This document shows positions 1 through 10,539 of a DNA stretch of 64,000 nt, piece after piece. Below the pieces are notes generated by a model that searched no databases, was not told where the DNA came from, and saw only the letters and a list, made by a program, of their open reading frames with translations. The stretch is from the NCBI GenBank assembly GCA_035079385.1, contig JAVHKY010000004.1:12369001-12433000 (forward strand), read 5' to 3'. Every line of letters starts with the position of its first letter. The first letter of the stretch is position 1. The translations under genes were made by a program, and so were the position numbers. Origin of the DNA: Aspidiotus rigidus. Taxonomy: Eukaryota > Arthropoda > Insecta > Hemiptera > Diaspididae.

Positions 1-821
1 TGTTTGCTTTGCCACAAAAGCCATACATATAGAGTTAGTTTCTGATTTAACTACTGCGGCATTCTTAGCAGCTCTATAGATTTACCAGTCGATGTGGTCT
101 ACCTTCTGAGATACACAGCGATAATGGTTCAAATTTTTTAGGAGCTGCTGATGATCTTAAAGAAATTAGAGAATTTTTTGCTAATGATTCTAATCGAGAA
201 AAAATTAATTTATATTGTACTGATAGGGACATAAAATGGAGTTTCATACCCCCTTACGGTCCTTCCTTTGGAGGTCTGTGGGAGTCTAATATCAAGAGTA
301 TGAAGCGACATTTATATGCCACTATGAGTAATTCACTCTTAACATATGAGCAACTTCTAACATTACTGGCAAAAATTGAAGCTTGCTTAAATTCACGCCC
401 ACTTTATTCGGAGTCTCCAGATCCTAGTGATACTGAAGCTCTCACTCCAGGTCATTTTCTAATTGGGCAAGCAATAACTGCGCGCCCAACTCATGATCTT
501 TCCACTATTCCTGACAATCGTTTAAAATATTGGGACTTGGTGGAAAAAATGAGACAACAATTCTGGAGACGTTGGTCAGAGGAATACCTTAATACCCTGA
601 ACCAACGTTATAAATGGCAAATCATTAAGGATGACCTCAAGGTAGGAGACATCGTTATCCTTAAAGAACCTAACATCCCACCTACTATCTGGCCGTTAGG
701 AAGGATTATTGAGATTCACCCTGGTCACGATAATCATGTTCGGGTAGTTTCCTTGAAAACTGCTAGCCAATCTATCGTGAAGAGATCAATCTCAAAGATT
801 ATACCCTTACCTTCCTATTAG
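1..821 (+). pseudogene. BEL/Pao retrotransposon pol 3' end (integrase core plus C-terminal domain), frameshifted
   Basis: This is the last part of a retrotransposon polyprotein, cut by the window edge. The integrase core shows the second catalytic Asp in SDNGSNF (codon at 120-122) and the catalytic Glu in GGLWES (codon at 282-284). Next comes the stretch typical of BEL/Pao pol C-termini (DUF5641 type): LNSRPLYSES, LTPGHFLIG, RQQFWRRWSEEYL and VGDIVILKE. Reading ends with TAG at 819-821. Upstream of about base 80 the matching residues lie in another frame, next to an in-frame stop, so about one base is missing there and this copy cannot make an intact integrase. A long open stretch from 300 (173 codons) survives after the break. 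A polypurine tract and LTR start follow at about 1.29 kb, which fits the BEL order. The BEL/Pao call is firm; the lineage within it is not resolved. Confidence 0.88.
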
Positions 822-1919
822 GCTAATCGAGGTTTTCTTTGTTCCTTTGTTCCAGGGAACACCAAATAGCCTAATAATCGCTAAGCACAATCGAGTTACT
901 CGTATAATTGGAAGCTTATATTTATCTTTTATTTGCATCATTTTCAAAGATCTGTTGTATATCTGAAGATACATTATAATTTGGATCATTTGAAAATATT
1001 ATAGGTAATTCATTATATCTATAGCTGAGTTTAATTATTTAATTTGAGAAATTGGAGTTTCGTTGCGCGCATTCGAGGTAGGCCTACCGAACATCACTCA
1101 GCGAATCTTATCTCTATCATAAAATAGACAGTAAATCAGAGATGTGTTAATTATCACATCTTCCTCCAATTATTCTCAGTCTTCGTTCTTCCATTTATGA
1201 CGACCAATCGTGCTATCTATCATACTGTCTATATCGATCTTTATTCGTGTTCCTTGATCACTCTGATTTTGATCATTTTGATCAAGGGGCGGGAGGATGT
1301 TTAAAATTGAGTTTATTCATCCCATCAGCTGCTTTGTTGAAAGAAAAGAAAAAGGGAAACCTGTATCTTATCGAAGTCGGTTGGTCACGTTTGTACTGAT
1401 CATCAATGGGTTTCCCCACCAAAGATCCTTTTCTAATCCTATCGAATGTTCTACCTTTTTTCTGGTACTTATATCAGTTGCATATCTATTATATAAACCT
1501 GTAAGCTCGCGCGCGTGACGCTAAAAAATCGAGTGACGCAAGAAAATCGCGTGCCGAAAATTCGCGTGGCCGAAAATTCAAGTGCCGCTATCTATTGGAA
1601 ACTCGGTAAATCTGAAGCGCTACCTACGCATCGTTAGGGCGTGGTTAGGGCGGGTCAACCTTACAAACTACGACGCGACCGGTTAACCTGACCGTTCGAG
1701 TAGTTTCTCGCTGACCGTTCGAGTAGTTTCTGGAAGTAGGCTCTCTTCCTTCCGTTTTTTTGACAGTTCTCGAATGCTCTGGAAATGATCCAGCAGTAGC
1801 GACGATTGATATAAATAGAAGCGCGTGGCGCGGCGTTGCATCATTTTACGTTAGACTCATACACGCAACAGTTGTTCCATTTGTATCATTCGAAGTTGTA
1901 TATTTTTCTTTCAAACAGT

Positions 1920-2168
1920 ATGACGGACGGTAGAGTAGAGAATGAGATTCTACATGATGAATTGTCAGGGGATCTCATTAACGCATTTTTTGAAATAGTA
2001 CGTAAAAATACTAATTTCTGCCCAGTCAATGTGTACTTGATGGGATTATGGGACGACATCAAACCGGCACAGCTCTTTAATGGGAGGCACATTCAAATAT
2101 TGCCGACCAGACCCACCAAACGTCTGAATGAAATTTCACATTGGGTCACATTTTCCCCCACTCTTTAA
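1920..2168 (+). CDS. Short ORF resembling the N-terminal half of a Ulp1/C48-like cysteine protease (truncated)
   Basis: An 82-codon frame starts at ATG 1920, about 110 bases after a TATA-like box, and an AATAAA lies 280 bases past its stop. The residues LSGDLINAFFEIV, followed later by NEISHWVTF, recall the layout of C48/Ulp1-type peptidases in insect mobile DNA: a substrate-binding helix region, then a His-Trp pair. The frame stops just after the His-Trp, so the Asp and Cys of a catalytic triad are absent and no active protease is expected. The similarity is judged from pattern only and is weak. It could equally be a chance frame inside the LTR. An in-frame upstream ATG exists at 1836. Confidence 0.3.
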   Translation: MTDGRVENEILHDELSGDLINAFFEIVRKNTNFCPVNVYLMGLWDDIKPAQLFNGRHIQILPTRPTKRLNEISHWVTFSPTL

Positions 2169-2319
2169 TAACTATGTATGATAATTAAAAATATACGTGG
2201 CTATGTTTTAGATCCATCGATCACTTTAAACGGGTATTTTAAAAGTTATAATATTTCTATCGTATGCACGGTTTTTATGGGGAATTTAGCCACCCCACTA
2301 AAATGTAACAACAACAATA

Positions 2320-2418
2320 ACGAGCGAGCGAAGCGAGCGAGCAAAACACGCGGTCTGTTAGGAGCCGCCGGCAGGCCGAGCCGCCAAGGGCCGCCGAAGG
2401 CGGCCCGTCAGCGGCTCG
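2320..2418. other. GC-rich patch with short self-complementary run
   Basis: Within otherwise AT-rich DNA, about 100 bases are strongly GC-rich. They start with the near-palindromic GAGCGAGCGAAGCGAGCGAG (2322-2341) and continue with GCCGCC/GGCGGC runs. The GC-rich part can fold on itself (GCCGCCG against CGGCGGC types). No coding meaning is evident. Confidence 0.5.
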
Positions 2419-2520
2419 TATAATATATAACTGTATGGAATGTATCTAATAAAGCGGCTACCCGCCTCTACGTGTTTTATTTGCAAGTAGAGTCGAGTGA
2501 AACTTAAGTAAAATTATTCA

Positions 2521-3974
2521 CGCATTTCCGTTTTTATGCATTTCCGTTTTTATTCGTTGTTTTTGAAATTTGTCTATGTATGGTTCAGTTGTTCCGCAAA
2601 GTTTTGTCAGTAGATTACAAATCCGCCACTATCGTCGAAATTTGAGGATACGTGACAACGGTTTAGTCTAGGGACAAGCCTTAATTCAAAGCTTCCATAA
2701 CAACTGCCTAAATTTTTACGAAGTCTTTCAGTATTGTGTCTCAGTGACTGCCAATTGGGTGCGCATTGTTTATCAGTGATGGCTCTTACTTTTCAAATTG
2801 ATCTGAAAATTCTCACAACTAATATTAATTAATTTTACTTGGAAGTTTTCTTGTTGAGGTGTGAACCATGGACGCATGTTTTGAAGCAAAGCTTGGACAT
2901 GTGTCACATTCTGGTATTACTTTTGAAGCCATTGACTGGGACGGCTATAATGACTTCAGAAAACGTCAAAATGATAACTGATGCGATAGGTGGATCAATT
3001 GAGAATAACTCAATATTTCCGACTGAATGAAAACATGTTATATTCCGACACAAAAACCTCTTTATGTGGCAGCAGATATGATTTATTATAATCCCGGAAA
3101 TATTTTTCAGAAGTTGGACTATTGCTGTTCATCTGACTTATGGGTAAGTAAGCGTTCTATTGTATCATTCATAGCTATGGCACTCTCAAGGACGTTCCCT
3201 TATTAGCGGCAGTATACAATGAGTGCACTTTATGTGGGAAAATTTAACAAGTCCCAGGAAAATTACACCAAACAATGGTGTTTGTTGAAAATAGACCGCG
3301 CTAGCGACAGATTTAGCATTTGAGATGTCACAAGTGGACAGAGAATCGCCGCCCGTTTACTGGATTTTAAAACTTTTCAGTCTTGAAATAAAAGAGGATT
3401 GCAAAGGTGGGGCGCTACCGCTTACTCCACTTGTTCATAAATATGGCACTGGATGGGGCAAATATGAAACTTGGTGTAATTTTCAGTTGCTGTGCATAGG
3501 AGCAGAATTGCATTTTTGAGTCTCAGGTACCTAAAAGTCACTGGGTATCCCAGCAAGTTATAGAAAATGAAGTAATACATAGATTGTGCCTAAATGTGTA
3601 TTTTCAGTCACGTTACTTAGTATTTTTTTACACGCCTTCCACTTTTTGTTTCAAGCCATACCACTATCAATGCCTCTCCCTCCCCTCATAGATACTTGAG
3701 AGCGTGTAGACACAAAACCAGGATGATCTACAAAAACCAATACTTATTCTTTTCTTCAAAAAGTCAATAAAGTTATAGAAGATTGTGGATCATGATTTGA
3801 TTACAAACAATTTGCCAATTATTATTTTTGCAGGTATCAATTTAATTATGAACGACTTTACCAAAACATTTTCTATATCATTCAACTGCAAAATTTGATA
3901 AAATTATGGATATTAATAAAATCACGAAAAGAAATAGTAGGTACTTCAATAATAATACAGTAATAAAATTTGAG
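2521..3974. other. No recognisable gene
   Basis: AT-rich intergenic sequence. A short direct duplication, GCATTTCCGTTTTTAT, lies at about 2523-2554. I see no coding, RNA or element signature otherwise. It lies downstream of the SMYD4-like gene and may hold part of its 3' UTR; no clear minus-strand AATAAA was identified. Confidence 0.5.
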
Positions 3975-6900
3975 CTATTCAAGCTGCATTACTCGTGAAT
4001 ACTCGTCCAAAATTTGAGCCGTAGAAGGTAATATGCAGAGGTTGCCTCCTTTCATCGACAGACATGCTGAAATACAAATCTCGCACGTGGATACTGTTGG
4101 TGAAGGCTCTTTCAGATATTTTCGAACGGTTGAGTTGAATTCCAGCGCTTTTTCCAAGTTTTCTTGCGTCAAGTTGAAAACCTTGGAGACGGATGGTTTT
4201 ATTACACATGGCGAAAAGAATAATTTTAACCAATTGGACGTTTGTTTCACATTTTTCACAATTTTCATCCTGAAAATAATTAGGTAATTTAAAAAGGTGA
4301 TAGAAATCTTTCCATAGTATATTATTTACTGTTAACACAAGACATGTCAAATAGAGATACAATGAAGGACTCAAATGTATTCCTAATTGTTTTATTTTCT
4401 TTTTTCAATCGTTGATATTGCGCAGGAGATATGGGTGCCGTGAGGCCATTTTCTTGAAGATGATGCTTCGTAGGAAATTTAGGGGAGGCGGTTTTTTCCT
4501 TTGTTCTCGTAAAATTATAGGGTGGCCTTTTTTTTGGGGGGGGGCGAAATCTTCGTAAGCTTTGGGGGATCACGGCACCTCTGGATACACTTTCGACTAA
4601 CACTACAAAGATTAGATATCACTTTGCACAGAAATTTTTGATGACAGAGGAACGTTCTTTCTTCACAAATTTTAAGAATTTCTCAGACCAGAGGAACGAA
4701 CCTATTTTCGAGCCGTTCCAATAATCTTCACCATATGCATATGTGAAGAAAGCTCAAACAGAGACCGGATTTCTCGGCAAAATGCCGAAAAAGTAAAAAA
4801 TAAATGCCGAAATCGTCGTTTTTGCCGAATTTTAGAAGGAAAATGTATAATTTTTAGCATTAAATGACTCAAAAAATGCAAAAAAATGGTACTTTTTTCG
4901 TTATTGCCGAATAATGCCGAAAACTGAATTTTTAGTGCCGAAAATCTCCATCATAAATGCCGAAAAATCCGGTCTCTGCTCATAAATTATTCAAAAAATT
5001 AGAGATTTTCTCGTCACCCTGATGGAAGGTTATTACATGGTCAATTCAAATTTGAATGATGATTCTACAAAGAAGCGAAAGCTTTTAAAAAGTGATGGCG
5101 ACTATTATTTTAAAGTTTCGCACATAGAACATGTATAGAATTAATATAGTCTAATTATTCGTCTTGAAGATGTTGAAAAGTTTACGTATTTAGGAATATG
5201 TACCAATTCAAAACTTTATTTTGAAAAAGCCAGCTTTCAAACTGTAATATTGTATTGTAGGTACTCACTTTTGAGTCAGGAGAACATCCTTCATAAACAT
5301 CAATTCAAGCAATGTAGGCCAATTTTCAACGCACGCAATGCACTGACATTCCATATCAAAATTATTTTTGAAAGACTGGGCACGTTCTTGCTTACTGGCC
5401 ATGTGATAAGAGAACCCATAAGTTGTGAAAATCTGTTTTTAAGACAAATAATTCTATTTAGGGTGTAATATTTGATAAAGCACCAAGAGTTTGTTAGAAC
5501 CAAAACTGAATAGAATCTACGTTCTTGACTGGAAGCATTCAAACACCTTCATTTACCTATCTAGCTTATACTAATTTGATACCCTATTCATTTTTCTTTG
5601 AATAGATTGGTACTGTACCTGTTCCCCAGTTCTAATTGGTCTCAAACTGAAAGTAACCAAGTGCCGTTTATTTATGGGTGAATCTGTATTTGCATTACAT
5701 GAATGGTTCATGAGACTTTGAAGAGGTGCTATTCCGCAACCAGCAATTACACTCGACTCTGAAGGTGCCAATCCAAGATCCATAAAATCGATTTCGATTT
5801 TTCCACAATACTGGGATGCCACGGCTAAGTTGTGAAAAATGAGAAACCCGGCAAATAATTCAATATCACTGAAATCTTGAAATTTCTACAGTAACAAAAA
5901 ATCAAGGAATGTTCATGAGCATAACCCGTCTAGAATTTACAATTCTGAAAAAATGTGTCCAAAAACTGTAGTGCCAAATCAGTCGTCTACAAATCAAAGG
6001 AAAATTACGATTCTGGTATATATAAGAATTGCTTTTATTTTCCGCAGTAATATCAATATTGGAAGAACCGAATCCATTCCTCAAAGTTCCGGCTATCCAT
6101 AATATACGCAAAAGGACGAATACACCGAAGGGAGAGTAAACTATACAAATCGCAGAAAAAGTACTCACAATAAAACACCTGGCCAGAGTGAATGGGGTCA
6201 ACGTCGACGTTGACGTGATGGTTCGGAGAAAAATTACAAGGAGCCTTCTTGATTCCACCACCTCCCTCCCCCGAGACACGATCCATGATCGTCGTATGCG
6301 TTGGATCAGTCTCCCTTTCCTGGGGAAGTTCTCCCTCCAATTGGGTCGGGCCCTCCACCCGTTTGGCTTCAAACCGTCGTTTTACAACCCTACCACAAAC
6401 ACCTTGTTTTTCTCTTCTGTTCGTCAGTTGCTTTCATTTCAGTCCTGAAAATGGTTTATTTACAAAAAGCGCTCGTCGGTTATATTTTTTCTGCGGTTTG
6501 CATAGTTTACGGAGTATTTGTCCTTTCACGTTTCTTGGAAGAACCCTTGGAAGAATTTACAAAACAGTTTCTTTAACAGATATATATTTACACATGTATA
6601 TCCGTAGCACTAAAGTTGAACGGCCAAAAGGAAGCGGGTTAATTTTCTTCTTTTTTGTGTGCCATTCACTCTGTCATTTATAGGATAAGCCAGAGTGGTT
6701 GAGAGTTAAAAACAATCAACGGTTCTTCCAAACTAACTTTGTAACATTAATGACAATCCCGTTCTGCAAAATGCTGTCACAGTTGGAAATAGAGGACACT
6801 TGTGACGCCTGTGACGCGGTACTTTGTGACAGCAATCACCCATTTAAAAAGCACAGTGATTCCCCTTTGCAAATGTGCGCCGTCACAATCGCATCACGTG

Positions 6901-8626
6901 ACGGCATTTTGCACAACAGGATGTTCATTAATAAAGGGGTATTATAAGTATAAAAACCACTTCTTCACAAAGAAGTTTCAAGAAAATCATCGAGGTCGCT
7001 AAAACGATTGAAAATACTATATTATGCCTTTCAAGATTATAAAAACTTCGGAAAAAATGTACTCACTTCATATTCGCATTCACTTCCAAAGAAATTTACT
7101 CGTCGCAACGCGTTGAAAAAGTTAGACGCCAACTGAAGACAGTTGTGTAATATAAAGCCATCGACTTTCCAATTCAAGTTCAACATTGATGAATAATCAT
7201 CCGGGTAGTGCGTATTTACGCAGTTCCATTTTCCGCACAATCGGGCGTACACACCAGGATCCTTGATCAAATCCTTCAGAGATTCACCTTGTTTGGTACC
7301 GCTCAAAAACATTCGCAAAGCGATAGATATGTTACATGTTTCAATTTTGTCAAAGAAAGAAAATATTTTGCATTCAAAACGATGGTATGAATCATAGGCC
7401 TCTTGACGACAACGTTCACTGCAATACATTTGCTATGACCAAATACAAAGAATGATTATCAGCTAAATATTATTGCAATGGACGATTAATATTGCATTCA
7501 CCATAGGTACCCTACTTTGATGCATGTAAGACAAGGAATCAAAGCTTCGCACCAGATACTACAATGACTGCAAGACTTTAGCAGATATTCCGGCGATATT
7601 TGCAAGAAGTACTTTCCAATGGATAATACTTCTCCTGAAAGCGATATTGATATCTCAAACTTTGAAAACATCGCATCATAGCGGAGTATGAAACAAGAAA
7701 ACTAACCCGCGTCGATATCTTTTGCCGCAACCCAATGTCGTCCCCATTTTGCAGACGTGGCAAGTTTAACCTTTGATGATACATTGGGAAGAAAGGGGTT
7801 ATCAAACTTGGTGTTCATAACAGGATCTTCGAACGAATCAAAATTGATTTTTAAATCGCTGTCGTCAATTGACAAATCGTGAACATAGAAAATCTTCCTT
7901 TCAATTGTATTCAACTCTGACTTCGCAGACAGAATTTTCTGAAATCGATAGGGCAAAGATCCGAAATTAAGATTACACTTATAACACGAATATTTTCCAG
8001 TAAAACGGATGAAGATTTAGAAAAGATTGAAGAATATGGGAAATATGTGCCGAAGACATTCGAAAATCATACATTTTTCTGAATCTGGACGAGGTTTTCA
8101 AGAGCTACTTTTGCATCAAATAAGTATCATTGAGAAAAAAAAAAAATTGGTCTCTCACGTCCTTTTTGACGAGCAATAAGGAAAATTTGATCCTTACCTT
8201 CGTGTATTTCAACTTCATCTGTTTTTCTGCTTGTATCTCTGTCCAACATGCATTCTTTCTTCTCTGCAACTTCTCGGTCGAAGTTGACGGACAATTCCCT
8301 TTCAAAGCGCGATTGATATCGAGTAGAGACAGTTCGTATTTTTTAAGAACAAATAAAACCGCAGATCGATTTCCAAAAGCCAGAGCCAATTCTTCACTCT
8401 CGATGGGCGCAACTGAAACGCTTTCACTGTAATATTTCAAGGCTTCTTCAAATCGTTTTGAACCGTACGCTTTGTTTCCACGGACCCTCGATTGTAAGGC
8501 CATTGCCGTTGATTTCCCATGCGAAGGAAGTGGAAATGTAAATACCGAATTTGACAATATTCTGTCGAAAAGCGAATCGAATATTGGTCGGTTATCCTTC
8601 AGGAATTGCGAAAATAACGTCGTCAT
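3975..8626 (-). CDS. SMYD4-like protein (TPR, split SET, MYND zinc finger), seven exons
   Basis: Exons on the minus strand: 8626-8198, 7938-7707, 7634-7516, 7432-7067, 5885-5619, 5432-5269 and 4269-3975. Every junction is GT-AG and all phases agree, giving about 623 residues, near the family size. A TPR-like region (about 44-109, with RGNKAYGSKRFEEALKYYSE and LALAFGNRSAVLF) is followed by the SET N-part (GRHWVAAKDIDAGE). A complete MYND finger follows, with ligands at about C242, C245, C255, C258, C264, C268, H277 and C281. The SET C-part has NHSC (442-445) and GEQIFTTYG, and post-SET Cys are at 500, 502 and 505. SMYD proteins are SAM-dependent lysine methyltransferases; the substrate here is unknown. 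The usual YGP reads YGF. An upstream in-frame ATG exists at 8680. The last exon is open in two frames: splicing phase gives the frame ending at 3975, while the other carries a CEKC pair, so a small indel there is possible. Confidence 0.9.
4759..4978. mobile_element. hAT-like MITE in the last intron of the SMYD4-like gene
   Basis: The ends are perfect inverted repeats, CAGAGACCGGATTT at 4759 and AAATCCGGTCTCTG ending at 4978, 220 bp in all. The interior is built from many ATGCCGAA-type words in both orientations. The flanks AGCTCAAA and CTCATAAA are only loosely alike, so an 8-bp hAT-type duplication is suggested but not proven. There is no coding capacity. Confidence 0.75.
6177..6410 (+). mobile_element. 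Penelope-like element fragment in intron 4 of the SMYD4-like gene
   Basis: The plus strand reads RVNGVNVDVDVMVRRK, LLDSTTSLPRDT, RWISLPFLGKFS and LGRALHPFGFKPSFYN. This matches, almost word for word, the RT-to-GIY-YIG linker of the larger Penelope element at 31.3-33.6 kb. Only about 230 bases are present, antisense to the host gene. In this fragment the linker is in one frame, whereas the larger copy is frameshifted at the equivalent point. Confidence 0.85.
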
Positions 8627-8699
8627 GATCGAATTATTGAAAAAATACCACGAGAATATTTCGAGTATAATCAAGAACAAATAATTATGTGTTATAGAA

Positions 8700-9200
8700 T
8701 AACTTCGCGAGATTCCGATACCAAGAATGAACTATTACTTCACAAACACTTGAACAGTACATACTGTAAACTAGGCTGCGCAGACATCACAAGCACCACT
8801 CACCATATGGGTTTACCACCACCACCACCTCCACTACTAATCGGAACCAGTCATCAGGCGATCAGTCATTGTTGCACTGCACTGCCGATTATAGTCGGCG
8901 CAGCCAGCAGTTCTACTCTCTTCCCTACCTGACTCACTCTTCAAATCTTGTCCTTAGTACTATCAACGTAGTAAACAACTTCCCTTCACTGCTTGGACAC
9001 AAAAGTCTCTATCAGAATATTTTTTCTCTCTCTTTTTTTCTTTGAGCGCGCATAAAACAACGGAGTCTAGTTGAACGGAATATCTTCGTTCTCTCTCTTC
9101 TCTTTGTTCAGTGCGCGTTCCAGCTAGTCTCATACTACGAATTGAGTTCACTGATAGACCTACGTGGAAGATACAGGAGAAAGGAGAATTTGTTTGTTTA
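8700..9200. other. Region upstream of the SMYD4-like gene
   Basis: No ORF of note. It contains a short (CCA)n run near 8815-8835 and pyrimidine-rich stretches near 9030-9110. The promoter of the SMYD4-like gene is expected here on the minus strand, but I cannot point to a clear TATA/initiator pair. Confidence 0.35.
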
Positions 9201-9227
9201 CATTATACAATTCTGCCGTACAAAGAC

Positions 9228-9880
9228 TCTGCCGTACAAAGTTGAATAGACGTATATGCAAATAATGAACACGAGAAAAAGAGGTTATGGGTATACCTGA
9301 TATAGCCTCCTTTTCTCGTATTCATTATTTGCATATACCTACGTCTATTCAACTTTGTATGGCAGAAGTGAGATTGACGTATATCGGAAATACGAATCTA
9401 GAAAACTGGATCTTCTGGCGGAACTACAAGTGTGTGCGTGTGTGCTCCGTCTGTGAAATCCGAGTTCACTGGTGAAATTATTCGAAAGTGGATATATGTC
9501 CTATTCCTCTGTCGGCAAATGGGATATATATCCACTTACGTGAATATTGGTAAATATCTCTAAAACTAATGCCGTTTAAAAAAATTTAAAACGACCATCG
9601 GATAAAAATATTGGAAATTGTGAAATTTGTAGGATTGTAGAATAATTGTTGCGTTCTTTTTGAAAGCAATATATCATTCTCCGTATCGTCGTTTCGGATA
9701 TACGTCAATCTCACTTTGTACACTCAAAGTTTGTAATTGTAAATCTGCTGTACAAAGTTAAATTGACCTATATGCAGATAATGAATACGAGGAAAAGAGG
9801 TTATGGGTAAATTTGATATAGCCTCTTTTTCTCAAATTCATAATTTGCATATACGTCAATTCAACTTTGTATGGCAGAAA
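9228..9880. mobile_element. Nested fold-back element made of hairpins within an inverted repeat
   Basis: Hairpin A (9231-9365) pairs TACAAAGTTGAATAGACGTA with its inverted copy ending near 9365. Hairpin C (9745-9877) is a diverged copy of A. Between them, GTGAGATTGACGTATATC (about 9368) has its inverse at about 9695-9716. Near the centre, AGTGGATATAT (about 9487) pairs with ATATATCCACT (about 9526-9536). The whole is nearly symmetrical about 9.51 kb. There is no coding content and no family was recognised. Confidence 0.7.
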
Positions 9881-9975
9881 TGGGGACAGTGTTGCACGTC
9901 ACAGACTGTAGTAGAATGATTAATGAAAAAGACGTCCAGCAGAGAGCGTGATGTAACAGTGAATCGCTGTGTATA

Positions 9976-10535
9976 CATGGTGGTCCAAAAAAATATTGAT
10001 AGTTAAATGAGGATGTGGACTGAATTTCTTGTAGCGCAAAAATGTAAAACGTTAGATGTAAATTGCAAATTTACAAAATTTGTATCTCAATACTATCTTC
10101 CATTTGCGTCTGTACCCAACTTTATACAACTCTTCTGAGCCAAGTTATGGATCAAAATGTGCCAAAAATTTACCAATTCACCAAGATTTCCGACATGATA
10201 AACTAAAAACTCCACCACTTTCAAAGAAGTTTATTCAGGAATTTCTTTTGGAATCAGTGTTAAATTTCACTTTCAAATCAAGTGAAATATGGAAGTTTAA
10301 ACAATTTTTAATTTCTGAGAATTTTGGCATATCTGCAATTTTTGGCACATTTTGGTCCATGACTCCGCTCAGAAGAGTTGTAGAAAGTTGGGTAGAGGCG
10401 CAAATTGATGATGAAATTGAGATACAAATATTGTAGATTTGAAGTTCACATCTATCTAACATTTTATGTTTGTGCGCTACTAGAAAGTTATTCCAAATCT
10501 CTGCTTAACTGTCAATATCTTTTTGGACCACCGCG
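9976..10535. mobile_element. Snap-back MITE flanked by TA (Tc1/mariner-like ends)
   Basis: The left end CATGGTGGTCCAAAAA and right end TTTTTGGACCACCGCG are inverted copies, each flanked outside by TA (9974-9975 and 10536-10537). The inverted similarity continues inward for roughly 250 bases per arm, for example CAACTTTATACAACTCTTCT on the left against its inverse on the right. The transcript would form one long hairpin. The 118-codon frame at 10080-10436 is a by-product of the arms. A relic of the same family lies near 33.87-34.05 kb. Confidence 0.82.
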
Positions 10536-10539
10536 TATA

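Larger units (their letters stand above)
1286..2520 (+). mobile_element. Polypurine tract and 3' LTR of the BEL/Pao element (right end uncertain)
   Basis: A purine-rich run, AAGGGGCGGGAGGA, at about 1284-1297 directly precedes TGTTTAAAATTG at 1298. This is the usual polypurine tract followed by a TG-starting LTR. A TATA-like TATAAATAG lies at about 1810 and an AATAAA at 2448-2453, so promoter and poly(A) signals both fall downstream of the LTR start. No 5' LTR is present for comparison, so the right end is not fixed; about 2520 is a guess placed after the poly(A) signal. The segment also holds a separate short reading frame (1920-2168) and a GC-rich patch (2320-2418). The true LTR may therefore be shorter, with another insert next to it. 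Confidence 0.55.

Noticed and set aside
10080..10436. A 118-codon protein
   Set aside because: It lies wholly inside the arms of a snap-back MITE and has no recognised domain.
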